Below, piece by piece: positions 45,346 through 53,304 of a stretch of DNA of 64,000 nucleotides (its first letter is position 1; every line of letters begins with the position of its first letter). Source of the DNA: Caenispirillum bisanense (GTDB lineage Bacteria > Pseudomonadota > Alphaproteobacteria > Rhodospirillales > UBA2165). The translations under genes were made by a program, and so were the position numbers. Below the pieces are notes generated by a model. That model searched no databases, was not told the origin of the DNA, and worked only from the letters and a program-made list of their open reading frames with translations. The stretch is taken from assembly GCA_945877815.1 (NCBI GenBank), contig CAMDWJ010000018.1, positions 1 to 64,000 on the forward strand. Reading direction: 5' to 3'.

Positions 45346-46446
45346 TCAACCGCCGACCGCCATTTGCGGTTCAAGCCCTTCGGCTTCGGACACGACACAA
45401 TTCCGTCCACCGTTCTTCGCGCGATAGAGCGCGGCATCGGCCCGGCCGATCAATTCGGTCAAAGGCTCGCCGGGACGAAATTGCGCGGCCCCGATGAACA
45501 ACGTGATCGAACCAAGTTCCACCCCGGTCACGCGATTGACGATAGTTTTGCGGGCGATCCTTTCGCGGATCGCATTGCCGACCGCCTTCGCATGGACCAC
45601 AGCTGTCGCGGGCAGGATGATGGCAAATTCCTCGCCGCCGAAACGCGCGGCCATGTCACGACCCTTGACCGCCTGCTGCATGACTTCGCCCAGAAGCCGC
45701 AACACATGATCGCCGATCAAATGGCCATGATTGTCGTTGAAGCGTTTGAAATGATCGAGGTCGAGCATGAGAAGCGACAAGGGTTCGCCCGTGTCCTTGG
45801 CGTCCTCGGCTTCCTCGCGCAAACGCGCATCGAACCGCTTGCGGTTGGCGAGTCCCGTCAGCGAATCGGTAGTCGCCTCGATCCGCATCGCCTCAACTTC
45901 GTCCTTGAGCTGCACCACTTCGCTCGACGCGGCATCGAGCCGGCGTTCCAGCTCACGCGAACGCGCTTCCATCTGGCGCGTCGCCGCGACGATCCCCTGG
46001 ACGATGTTGAGCACGCCGGCATTGCGCGTATCGGCGCCTAAAGCTCCCGTGGCGTCGGCCAAGGCATCGCCGAAGGTGGCAGCCCCCCTGCCCGCCGTGT
46101 TCAATTCAGCCGCCATCTGCTTCATGACGTCTTCAAGGCGAGCGACGGCATCGCGGACGGCTTCATTCTCGTTCACATCGGCGAAATAGCGATCGAACAG
46201 CTCCGCCGAGGCGGCCGCGCTGACGCTGTGATGCGCCTTGAGCAGAATATCGATGGTGCGCTTCAGATCAGGATAGGAATTGCCGAAATAATGATACCAG
46301 ACGGTGAAGTTTTCTGGTGTTGCCGGAATCTGGTCCGCGCGCATGCGCTCTATCGCGGCTTGGGCGATGCGGACGGTATCGTCGATGGAACGGTGCGTGG
46401 TCACCCAAATCTCCGGCTGCAAGATACCATCATAAGTTGGGTTCAT
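45346..46446 (-). CDS. GGDEF-domain diguanylate cyclase
   Basis: 366 aa. N-terminal part (1-190) is a helical sensor-like region with a coiled coil just before the GGDEF domain; no membrane helix is visible. The GGDEF domain (about 195-355) has DSLTGLANR, the metal Asp in LDLDHFKRFND and active-site GGEEF in ARFGGEEFAI. The inhibitory I-site RxxD reads KGRD, so product inhibition may be weak. Predicted to make cyclic di-GMP. First gene of a two-gene unit with the PPK2 gene. Confidence 0.9.
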   Translation of the reverse strand: MNPTYDGILQPEIWVTTHRSIDDTVRIAQAAIERMRADQIPATPENFTVWYHYFGNSYPDLKRTIDILLKAHHSVSAAASAELFDRYFADVNENEAVRDAVARLEDVMKQMAAELNTAGRGAATFGDALADATGALGADTRNAGVLNIVQGIVAATRQMEARSRELERRLDAASSEVVQLKDEVEAMRIEATTDSLTGLANRKRFDARLREEAEDAKDTGEPLSLLMLDLDHFKRFNDNHGHLIGDHVLRLLGEVMQQAVKGRDMAARFGGEEFAIILPATAVVHAKAVGNAIRERIARKTIVNRVTGVELGSITLFIGAAQFRPGEPLTELIGRADAALYRAKNGGRNCVVSEAEGLEPQMAVGG

Positions 46447-46532
46447 CGCGAATCATAGGGCGCCATTGCGTGTCATTGCACCGTCGGTCGCCCGACGCTA
46501 GCGTTGGCTGCATCCCAGGAATTGAGACACGC

Positions 46533-47081
46533 ATGAGCGACCCTCGCATCTATATCGCCAGCCCCGATATCTATCACCCGCAAGGTTTGGAGATCGCCGA
46601 AAGCAAGAAAGCCATCTGCGCGCGCTATGCGTTGGAGGGGGTCGTCGCGACCGATTTCCTGGCCGGCGTCCAATTTGTCGGCAAGGCGGCGGATGCGGCC
46701 CCGTTGTTCCGCGAAAGACTGAAGAACATCCAAGGCTGCGACGCCCTGATCGCCGACATGACCCCCTTCCGCGGCCCCAGCATGGATCCGACGACCGCCT
46801 TCGAAATGGGCGCGATGGTCGGCCTCGGCAAGCCGGTCGCAGGCTATACGCTCGATCCCGCCCCCTATGCCGATCGTATGGCTCGGTTTCATGCCGAAAT
46901 CGACGAATCCCTCATGCGTGTCGGCCCGCGTCTCGTCGGCCCCAATGGCTTCACGATCGAGGATTTCACTTTGCCCGAGGCGGTGACGATCGCGGGTGCC
47001 GCTTTGTCGCGCGGCGCCCCCATCGCGCAGGATTTCGAAGCCGCCGTCCGCTGGGTCCGCCGGGTCATACTCGACAGCTAG
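46533..47081 (+). CDS. Nucleoside 2-deoxyribosyltransferase-like protein
   Basis: 182 aa from ATG 46533 (MSDPRIYIASPDIY). The fold signature IYIASP at the start, GCDALIADMTPFRGPSMDPTTAFEMG (acidic active-site region with Asp and Glu) and a nucleotide-site segment GKPVAGYT match the family, which swaps bases on deoxyribonucleosides or hydrolyses nucleotides. The frame is open further upstream, but that section is antisense to the GGDEF gene. Ends at a bidirectional terminator. Confidence 0.85.
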   Translation: MSDPRIYIASPDIYHPQGLEIAESKKAICARYALEGVVATDFLAGVQFVGKAADAAPLFRERLKNIQGCDALIADMTPFRGPSMDPTTAFEMGAMVGLGKPVAGYTLDPAPYADRMARFHAEIDESLMRVGPRLVGPNGFTIEDFTLPEAVTIAGAALSRGAPIAQDFEAAVRWVRRVILDS

Positions 47082-47107
47082 AATAGAATCCGGCTAGGCA
47101 CAAAAAA

Positions 47108-47131
47108 GGCCGCCCGAAGGGGCGGCCTTTT
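47108..47131. terminator. Bidirectional rho-independent terminator
   Basis: Perfect 8-base stem GGCCGCCC / GGGCGGCC with a GAAG loop (47108-47127), flanked by six A on the left and TTTT on the right. It serves the nucleoside 2-deoxyribosyltransferase gene (plus strand) and rpsD (minus strand). Confidence 0.9.
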
Positions 47132-47153
47132 CGATACGAAATCCTGCGAGGGA

Positions 47154-47768
47154 TCAGCGCGAATAATATTCCACGACCAGATGCGGTTCCATCTGCACCG
47201 GATAGGGAACATCGCCGAGCTGGGGCACGCGAATGAAGGTGCCTCGCATCTTGGCGTGATCGACTTCGACATAGGCCGGCACGTCGCGTTCGGGCGAGCC
47301 CGCTGCTTCGAGCACGATACCGAGATCGCGCGATTTTTCCTTAACTTCGATGACATCGCCGGCTTTGACGAGATAGGACGGGATATTGACGCGCTTGCCG
47401 TTCACCTTGATATGGCCGTGGTTCACGAACTGGCGCGCGGCGAAGACGGTCGGCACGAATTTCATGCGATAGACGACGGCATCGAGGCGGGTTTCCAGAA
47501 TACCGACCAGATGCTCACCCGAATCGCCTTTTTGGCGCACGGCTTCTTCGTAATATTTGTGGAACTGACGTTCGCTGATATTGCCGTAATAACCCTTCAG
47601 CTTCTGCTTGGCTTGCAGCTGAATACCGAAGTCCGACGGCTTCTTGCGCCGCTGGCCATGCTGGCCTGGACCATATTCGCGCGTGTTGTAAGGGCTCTTT
47701 GCCCGACCCCACAAATTTACGCGGAGACGACGGTCGATCTTAAACTTCGCCTGAAGGCGCTTTGTCAT
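47154..47768 (-). CDS. rpsD: 30S ribosomal protein S4
   Basis: 204 aa from ATG 47768 ([15 protein letters not shown]), normal for Alphaproteobacteria. S4 signature domain with [11 protein letters not shown] and [16 protein letters not shown]. Primary 16S rRNA-binding protein that nucleates 30S assembly and, in E. coli, represses its own operon. Stand-alone here. The 168-base gap upstream, after the HNH gene, holds no clear promoter or leader structure that I can support. Confidence 0.97.
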   Translation of the reverse strand: MTKRLQAKFKIDRRLRVNLWGRAKSPYNTREYGPGQHGQRRKKPSDFGIQLQAKQKLKGYYGNISERQFHKYYEEAVRQKGDSGEHLVGILETRLDAVVYRMKFVPTVFAARQFVNHGHIKVNGKRVNIPSYLVKAGDVIEVKEKSRDLGIVLEAAGSPERDVPAYVEVDHAKMRGTFIRVPQLGDVPYPVQMEPHLVVEYYSR

Positions 47769-47936
47769 ATCTGAATCCAGTTCATGTTTTTTGTTGTGCC
47801 GATAGTCCCTGGCTGCGACCGAAGTCTCAAAAAGGGCGGGGCCATGACCCGAAGTCTTGGTCCACGTTCTCGGAAGTGGGCGGGTTTTAGGACGCGGAGG
47901 GCCTGGGGTCAAGCCTGGAAGGCCTTTTGGCCGCCC

Positions 47937-48500
47937 TTAGGCCGGTTCCAGCTCGGTATCCCAATAGAGGAAATCGCGCCAGCTTTTGTGCAGGTAATTG
48001 GGCGGAAAGCGGCGGCCCGCCTCGTGAAGCTGGTGGTTGGTCGGCTGGGCTGCGCGACGCCGGATATGCATTCCTGCCTCGTGGACCAGCTTATCGGCCT
48101 TAATCAGGTTACATACTCCGCAAGCGGTGACCACATTGGTCCATTCGGTCCGCCCGCCCCGCGAGCGCGGAATGACATGATCGAAGGTCAATTCGTGGGT
48201 CGGGAAATCCCGGCCGCAATATTGGCAGGTGAACTGGTCGCGCAGGAACACATTGAACCGGGTGAAGGCCGGCCGGCGCGACAGATGGACATATTCCTTG
48301 AGCGAGATAACGGACGGAAGCCGCATCTCCCAAGAGGGTGAATGGATGACCGTGTCGTATTCGGACACCACATTCACGCGATCGAGGAAAACCGCCTTAA
48401 CGGCTTCCTGCCACGACCACAAAGACAAAGGAAAGTAATTCAGCGGCCTGAAATCCGCGTTGAGCACTAGAGCCGGACAGGATTCAGCGCCTGCCGACAT
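47937..48500 (-). CDS. HNH endonuclease family protein
   Basis: 187 aa. HNH fold with zinc knuckles CQYC and CGVC around DHVIPRSRGGRTEWTN, the His-Asn-His-type metal site. The N-terminal half (PALVLNADFRPLNYFPLSLWSWQEAV) is typical of a widespread chromosomal HNH family of unknown role. It is not part of a restriction or homing locus here. Lies between rpsD and a secreted hydrolase gene. Confidence 0.9.
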   Translation of the reverse strand: MSAGAESCPALVLNADFRPLNYFPLSLWSWQEAVKAVFLDRVNVVSEYDTVIHSPSWEMRLPSVISLKEYVHLSRRPAFTRFNVFLRDQFTCQYCGRDFPTHELTFDHVIPRSRGGRTEWTNVVTACGVCNLIKADKLVHEAGMHIRRRAAQPTNHQLHEAGRRFPPNYLHKSWRDFLYWDTELEPA

Positions 48501-48597
48501 ATCCAGATATCCGACTATTCGGTCTCATGAATATCAGCATAACTGGAAAATTTGACGTCGTTCAACCAGATACCGGGTCTGTCACTCAAACTTAACC

Positions 48598-48624
48598 AAA
48601 ATATGGGGGCCGAAGCCCCCATAT
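48598..48624 (-). terminator. Rho-independent terminator of the secreted hydrolase gene
   Basis: Perfect 10-base stem ATATGGGGGC / GCCCCCATAT with a TTCG loop on the minus strand (48624-48601), followed by TTT. It begins 12 bases after the hydrolase stop at 48637. Confidence 0.85.
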
Positions 48625-48636
48625 CGGTCACTGGAC

Positions 48637-49638
48637 CTATTTCGCGGCGGCCATTTTCATATTGGCCGGCGCGGTCGCGCGGATGAAATCGAGAATCGCC
48701 GGGGCCACCGATTGATCGGCCGTGTTCAGGTGCGACGATTCCGACAGATGATTATGCCCGATGGTCTGAAAATAGCGCGGGCACCCGCCTGTGCGGCACA
48801 AGACCTGATTGAGATCCACGCCCTCGAACTCGATATTGTCGGGATTAAGCTGGGCATTGGTGATCAGGGTCGGGACGCGCTTGCCCTTATAGGCTTTCGC
48901 CAGACCCATCGGCGCCCGCTCGTCCCACTTCGATTCCTCCTCGCCGTAATAGTTCTGGCTGAATTCGCGGCGCGGGCCCGAATGCGCGGTGTTATAGACA
49001 CCCGACATCAGGATCGCACCCGCCAGGCCAGGATCGCCATTGGGCTGGATGTCCGGCTGATAAAGATAATTCCCAATGATAGAGGCACCCGCCGACTGGC
49101 CCCATACATAAACCCGGTTAGCGTCCCCGCCGTATTCCTTGGCTTTGCTTTTGGCGAAGGCGATGACCGCGCCGACATCCTGTCCCTGCACCGGCCATTT
49201 CACCTGCGGCGAAAGACGATAATTCGCATTGATGCCGACGAAGCCGTTTCGCGCGGCCCAATCGCCGACGTTCGTGGTGCCGCTCTTGTCGCCGCCGGTC
49301 TGGCCGCCGCCGTGGAAGAAAATCACAATCGGGCGATGAACGCCCTTCTTGGTCGGCAGATGCACGTCGAGTTTCTGCTTCGCGTCGGAGCCGTAGGCAA
49401 CGTCGCGCACAACCTTGACCTCTTTGTCCGTCTTTTCTTTGTACTTAGCGTAGATCGGCTCGTAGATCTGGCGTGTCTTTACGCCAACGGTATCGGCGTT
49501 CCAGATTTTACCGATCGCGGCGATCTCGGCTTTCGCATCGCGAACTTCCTTAGGTTCGGCCGATTTGGCCACGCCCGTCATACAAAGTGTTGCGAAAGAC
49601 AGCGCCGCGGCGCCAATCGTCAGGCTGGAAATACGCAT
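48637..49638 (-). CDS. Secreted alpha/beta hydrolase (esterase/lipase-like)
   Basis: 333 aa with a signal peptide (about residues 1-26, VAKSA-EP). Oxyanion HGGG in FFHGGGQTGGD, nucleophile elbow GQSAGAS with the catalytic Ser, and a late His in GHNHLSESSH. This is the acetyl-esterase / BD-FAE-like group. Periplasmic or secreted; the natural ester is unknown. The gene is single, with its own terminator. Confidence 0.88.
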   Translation of the reverse strand: MRISSLTIGAAALSFATLCMTGVAKSAEPKEVRDAKAEIAAIGKIWNADTVGVKTRQIYEPIYAKYKEKTDKEVKVVRDVAYGSDAKQKLDVHLPTKKGVHRPIVIFFHGGGQTGGDKSGTTNVGDWAARNGFVGINANYRLSPQVKWPVQGQDVGAVIAFAKSKAKEYGGDANRVYVWGQSAGASIIGNYLYQPDIQPNGDPGLAGAILMSGVYNTAHSGPRREFSQNYYGEEESKWDERAPMGLAKAYKGKRVPTLITNAQLNPDNIEFEGVDLNQVLCRTGGCPRYFQTIGHNHLSESSHLNTADQSVAPAILDFIRATAPANMKMAAAK

Positions 49639-49725
49639 CTAAAGACTCCCTTGTTTCGAATCGCGTAGCCGCGATCCATTAGGGGAATCTTCGACCGCGC
49701 GCCCCGCAAGGTCAAATATGCGGGC

Positions 49726-50400
49726 TTAAACCGTTGCGGATACACCCAACACGCGCGCCAGAAACTCGCAGCCGATCTCGATACCTTCCGCATCGATGGA
49801 ATGAGGCAATCCCGGGCGGATATGCGCTTCGACCGGAACGCCGGCGACCTTCAACGCTTTGACCGCCTCGGGTTGAACGGACACTGGCACCAGATCGTCG
49901 CGGTCGCCATTGATAAGAGTAATCGGGGGCCGCGATTTTATTTCGCCGGCCAGCGTCTCCGGCGCGATCAAGCGGCCCGAAAAGCCGACCACACCGGCGA
50001 TGGCTTTCGCGCGACGTGGTGCGACGAACATCGACATCATCGTGCCTTGCGAAAATCCGACGAGGGCCAGTTTGTCCTCGCCGAGACCGGTTTCGGCCAA
50101 TTGCCGGTCGATGAAAGCATCGAGGATGGGAGCTGCGATCCGCACACCCTTGAGCACCGGTTCAGGCGCGCGGTCCTGATAGCTGAACCATTGATACCCG
50201 AACCCGCCCATGTCGCAGGCGAACGGCGCATTGGGCGAAACGAACAATGCGTCCGGCAGTACCCGAGCGAAATATGGCGCGAGGCCGATCAGGTCGTTAC
50301 CGTCGGCGCCGAGGCCGTGCGCCAGGATCACCACCTGCCTGGGCTTGCCACCCGAAACCGGATTGGCATGCGGACCGAAAAGCTGCGGAATGTCTGACAT
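49726..50400 (-). CDS. Cytosolic carboxylesterase/phospholipase (abhydrolase_2)
   Basis: 224 aa. LAHGLGADGNDL oxyanion loop, nucleophile LVGFSQGTMMS, Asp in NGDRDDLVPV and His in RPGLPHSID form a complete triad. Resembles bacterial carboxylesterase EstB and eukaryotic acyl-protein thioesterase. No signal peptide. Divergent from gluQRS with 60 bases between. Confidence 0.9.
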   Translation of the reverse strand: MSDIPQLFGPHANPVSGGKPRQVVILAHGLGADGNDLIGLAPYFARVLPDALFVSPNAPFACDMGGFGYQWFSYQDRAPEPVLKGVRIAAPILDAFIDRQLAETGLGEDKLALVGFSQGTMMSMFVAPRRAKAIAGVVGFSGRLIAPETLAGEIKSRPPITLINGDRDDLVPVSVQPEAVKALKVAGVPVEAHIRPGLPHSIDAEGIEIGCEFLARVLGVSATV

Positions 50401-50460
50401 GGATTCACCTATTTCTCGGCCTCTATTGCGCTAGCGGCGACTTTAGCGCTATCGACCGCC

Positions 50461-51291
50461 ATGGCAAACGTCGTGACCCGCTTCGCACCCTCGCCCACGG
50501 GCTATTTGCATCTCGGCCATGCCCACGCGGCGCTGTTCGCCGAACGCGCGGCACGCATCGCCGGCGGACTATTTCTGTTGCGCATCGAAGATATCGATCA
50601 CACCCGCTGCCGCCCGGAATTCGAAGCCGCGATCCTGGAAGATCTCGCCTGGCTCGGAATCGAATGGGACGGCCCGGTCCGGCGCCAATCGGATCATTTC
50701 GACGATTACCGCACAGGCCTCGCCAGTCTCAATGCGATGGGGCTGATCTATCCGTGCTTCTGTACCCGCAGCGATATCGCCGCCGCAGGCAACGCGCCGC
50801 ATGGCCCCGATGGGGCGCTCTATCCCGGCATCTGCCGCGCACTCGATGCGGCAACGCGCGCAGCGAGGATCTCCCGCGGCGCGCCTTACGCGCTGCGGCT
50901 CGACATGAGCGCGGCGATTTTGCGAGCGGGTACTTTGTTCTGGCGCGATCTCGATGCCGGCGAAATTCCGGCCCGGCCCTATCTCTTCGGCGACGTCGTG
51001 CTGGCGCGTAAGGATACGCCGACGAGCTATCATCTCTCCGTCACGCTCGACGACGATATCCAGGGCATCACCCTGGTGACGCGGGGCGAAGATTTGCGCG
51101 CCGCCACGCACGTGCATCGGCTGCTGCAAGCCCTGCTCGGCCTTGAGACACCTTCCTATCGCTTTCATCGATTGATGACGGATGCGACCGGACGCCGCCT
51201 CGCCAAGCGCAATCGCGCCGAAACCTTGCGCACCTTGCGCGAAAGCGGAACGACATCGGCCGACGTGCGACAACTGGCCGGGTTCGATTAA
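50461..51291 (+). CDS. gluQRS: Glutamyl-Q tRNA(Asp) synthetase
   Basis: 276 aa, lacking the anticodon-binding half of a normal GluRS. It attaches glutamate to queuosine of tRNA-Asp. HIGH-like HLGH in RFAPSPTGYLHLGHAH, the zinc-binding set CFC..Y..C (PCFCTRS, YPGICR) and a reduced KMSKS-like RRLAKRN are present. Its stop overlaps that of the convergent Nudix gene by 4 bases. Confidence 0.94.
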   Translation: MANVVTRFAPSPTGYLHLGHAHAALFAERAARIAGGLFLLRIEDIDHTRCRPEFEAAILEDLAWLGIEWDGPVRRQSDHFDDYRTGLASLNAMGLIYPCFCTRSDIAAAGNAPHGPDGALYPGICRALDAATRAARISRGAPYALRLDMSAAILRAGTLFWRDLDAGEIPARPYLFGDVVLARKDTPTSYHLSVTLDDDIQGITLVTRGEDLRAATHVHRLLQALLGLETPSYRFHRLMTDATGRRLAKRNRAETLRTLRESGTTSADVRQLAGFD

Positions 51292-52142
51292 ACCGTACCT
51301 TGTCCCATCCCTTTGCGGATGGCCGCTATATCCGCTTCGGCAGACGTCAATAGACCGTGACGGATGAGAAAATCCATGACGACAAGATTGCAATTGAACT
51401 TGAAGTCGAATGTGTCGCGCACGATCGCTTTGACCTCTTCGGCCGGCATCAGATGAAAGGCCGCGACCTCGCCGTCCGTATTGACCGGCGTGAAATCGGG
51501 CGGCAATTCCAGATCGTAACAAAACATCGTGTCCTGCCTTAGTCCTTCGTCCGTTTCCATCGTGTAGCGAACGGACGCGACGAGACGCGACTTGCGCGCC
51601 AACGCCTCGGGCACGTCGGCCTCCTCCTGCGCTTCCTTGATGACATTGTCGAAGGGGCCGAGACCGATGGGCAAGCCGCCCGCGACCATATTGTCATACA
51701 TATCGGGGCAGAGTTTCTGCGTCGGCGCGCGGCGACCGATCCACATATCGATCGCTCCATTCGGCCGTTTCACATATCCATTCACATGGACGCCGTAGGC
51801 GCGCACACCCAGCGACGGCACCACGCCGCGGTCGAGTTGCGCCAGCGGAACGGCCATGAATGTGGGTGCCACCGCATAAAATTCTCCGCGCGGCCGCGGA
51901 ATTATTTTGCGGTCCGCCAGATCCTCGACGGCTTCGGCCAAGGCAGCCGAGCGGGCGTCGAACTCATCGAGGCGCGTGTCGAGGTTCAAGCCGTGATCCC
52001 GCAGGAAATAGTTGGATGTGGCCGCGAACGCATCGGCGAGCGACGGGCGCACCCAGCCCACTTCGACCTCGCCCACGCGGAAAGGCACGAATTGAGACAG
52101 ATCGTGTCGGTTGCAGACGGCAATATGGTCGAGAAATGCCAC
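51288..52142 (-). CDS. DUF4743/Nudix hydrolase (thiamin-pyrophosphokinase-associated type)
   Basis: 284 aa from GTG 52142, chosen because GAGG lies 9 bases upstream and because the longer ATG form (52208) would overlap the divergent neighbour. N-terminal DUF4743 domain (about 1-115) and C-terminal Nudix domain with the box GGLPIGLGPFDN.IKEAQEEAD. The REUXEE Arg is Lys and the first box Glu is Gly, both usual for this subgroup. Probable pyrophosphohydrolase of damaged thiamin diphosphate-like compounds; substrate inferred. Confidence 0.85.
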   Translation of the reverse strand: MAFLDHIAVCNRHDLSQFVPFRVGEVEVGWVRPSLADAFAATSNYFLRDHGLNLDTRLDEFDARSAALAEAVEDLADRKIIPRPRGEFYAVAPTFMAVPLAQLDRGVVPSLGVRAYGVHVNGYVKRPNGAIDMWIGRRAPTQKLCPDMYDNMVAGGLPIGLGPFDNVIKEAQEEADVPEALARKSRLVASVRYTMETDEGLRQDTMFCYDLELPPDFTPVNTDGEVAAFHLMPAEEVKAIVRDTFDFKFNCNLVVMDFLIRHGLLTSAEADIAAIRKGMGQGTV

Positions 52143-52238
52143 TGGCGATATCCTCGCGGGGTAAGGGTACGTTAACAAGCCATGCTTATGCTGGCACTCC
52201 AGGCCCATTTACCGGATCGGTCCGGGCACGCCAAGCCA

Positions 52239-52694
52239 ATGAACATCACTGTCACAAAGATCGCACCCGGCCAATTCACGCTGACGCTCGATGCGCAGGC
52301 GATGGATCTCGGCGAACGCGACCTCAAAACCCTGTGGATGCGGATCGAGGATGCGTTGCGTCCCGCAGACCGCGCGAAACGCGAGGAACAGTTCAAATCG
52401 TTCCTCAGTCGGCTCGCGGGCGCCAACGATTCCGGCATTCAGGCCCTGCTTCGCACCGCGGCGCACGAAGACATCTTGGTGCTGCTCTATTCGAGCGAAC
52501 AGGACGAAAGCCTGAAGAAAAAACTCTACGGAAATATGAGCGAGAATTCGATCAAGATGTATGTCGAGGATCTGCTCTTCGCGTTCCGCGAAGGCGTGCC
52601 CGGCTACCGGGTCGACGATGCGATGCTGCGTCTGACCGGCACCGTCGACAAAATGGTCGATGCGGGCACGCTTTCCTTTAAATCACCCCGTTAA
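52239..52694 (+). CDS. Free-standing FliG C-terminal-domain-like protein
   Basis: 151 aa from ATG 52239 (MNITVTKIAPG); an in-frame ATG at 52182 would overlap the divergent Nudix gene. Residues about 65-145 align by eye with the FliG C-terminal domain: IQALLRTAAHEDILVLLYS..DESLKKKLYGNMSENSIKM..EDL. The torque charges of FliG are partly changed (Arg of NMSxR is Asn, LKGA Lys is Tyr). No flagellar genes are nearby. It may be a non-motor adaptor using the armadillo-like FliG fold. Convergent on gcrA. Confidence 0.7.
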   Translation: MNITVTKIAPGQFTLTLDAQAMDLGERDLKTLWMRIEDALRPADRAKREEQFKSFLSRLAGANDSGIQALLRTAAHEDILVLLYSSEQDESLKKKLYGNMSENSIKMYVEDLLFAFREGVPGYRVDDAMLRLTGTVDKMVDAGTLSFKSPR

Positions 52695-52717
52695 GCCGCT
52701 GAATTCGGCAGCCACAC

Positions 52718-53086
52718 TTAGGCGGCTTGGCCGACCTTCCGCTTGGCCGGGACATAGGCCATAGCGCAATGTTCGCCGCAATAGGGTTTTGCAGCCAAAG
52801 CCGGCTGACCGCAGAAGCGGAAATCCTCTTTGCCGGGCTCGCCCATCGGCCAGGAACACATATTGGCCGACAGCCGATCGAGGGTAACGACGCTGGGTGC
52901 GCGTTTCGGCGGCGGGGGTGCGCGGCGCATCGTCAGATCCAGGCGACGCACCTTGCCGACGACGGCATTTTTGGTGATACCCATGCGGCGCCCGATTTCG
53001 CTCGCCGAAAGGCCCGTCGCCCACAATTTGGTGAGTTCCGCGACTCGTTCCGGAGTCCATTCGAATTCGATCATGTTGTCCGTCAT
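52718..53086 (-). CDS. gcrA: GcrA cell cycle regulator
   Basis: 122 aa. N-terminal helix-turn-helix (WTPERVAELTKLWATGLSASEIGRRMGI.KNAVVGKVRRL) and the C-terminal CSWPMGEPG..DFRFCG....PYC..H Cys/His cluster are diagnostic. In Caulobacter GcrA binds sigma70 and activates promoters carrying methylated GANTC sites, coordinating the cell cycle with CtrA, DnaA and CcrM. The upstream 218-base gap holds a consensus DnaA box. Confidence 0.97.
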   Translation of the reverse strand: MTDNMIEFEWTPERVAELTKLWATGLSASEIGRRMGITKNAVVGKVRRLDLTMRRAPPPPKRAPSVVTLDRLSANMCSWPMGEPGKEDFRFCGQPALAAKPYCGEHCAMAYVPAKRKVGQAA

Positions 53087-53220
53087 TTTAGGCCCCCTTT
53101 TGCTCGATTACGCTCGTCTTGCGCCGTGGCGTCCGGCCCCCGAATCGGTCCGGTCGAGCCGCACCGGCTCCATCCCCTATCGCTACAATATTTAGCGTTC
53201 GGCAACAATAAAGATATCAA

Positions 53221-53230
53221 CATCTAGATG
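53221..53230. repeat. 10-base palindrome in the gcrA upstream region
   Basis: CATCTAGATG is a perfect palindrome in an AT-rich stretch, 8 bases from the DnaA box. It may be part of the regulatory region, but it is short enough to be chance. Confidence 0.3.
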
Positions 53231-53238
53231 AATTTTCT

Positions 53239-53247
53239 TGTGGATAA
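53239..53247 (-). promoter_or_regulatory. Consensus DnaA box between gcrA and the SH3 gene
   Basis: The minus strand reads TTATCCACA, an exact match to the strongest E. coli DnaA box. It is about 150 bases upstream of the gcrA ATG and 58 bases before the divergent gene. In Caulobacter DnaA activates gcrA transcription, so this site is a good candidate for that control. Confidence 0.6.
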
Positions 53248-53248
53248 C

Positions 53249-53268
53249 GGCCACCTGTGGCCTTTTTT
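53249..53268 (+). terminator. Terminator-like hairpin upstream of the SH3-domain gene
   Basis: Short stem GGCCA / TGGCC with a CCTG loop followed by TTTTTT. It abuts the DnaA box and precedes the gene at 53305 by 36 bases. No gene ends just upstream, so it may act as an attenuator or shield; the 5-base stem is weak. Confidence 0.35.
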
Positions 53269-53304
53269 GACACAAGATCGTGGTGAAAAAGGCGTCGAGC
53301 GGCT

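Noticed and set aside
51600-51680. Degenerate Nudix box as a sign of lost activity
   Set aside because: The Gly and Lys substitutions are usual in the DUF4743-linked Nudix subgroup, so I do not treat it as broken.
53042-53057. Two GANTC sites at the gcrA start as CcrM/GcrA control elements
   Set aside because: They lie inside coding codons and a five-base motif is common; without genome-wide counts there is no support.
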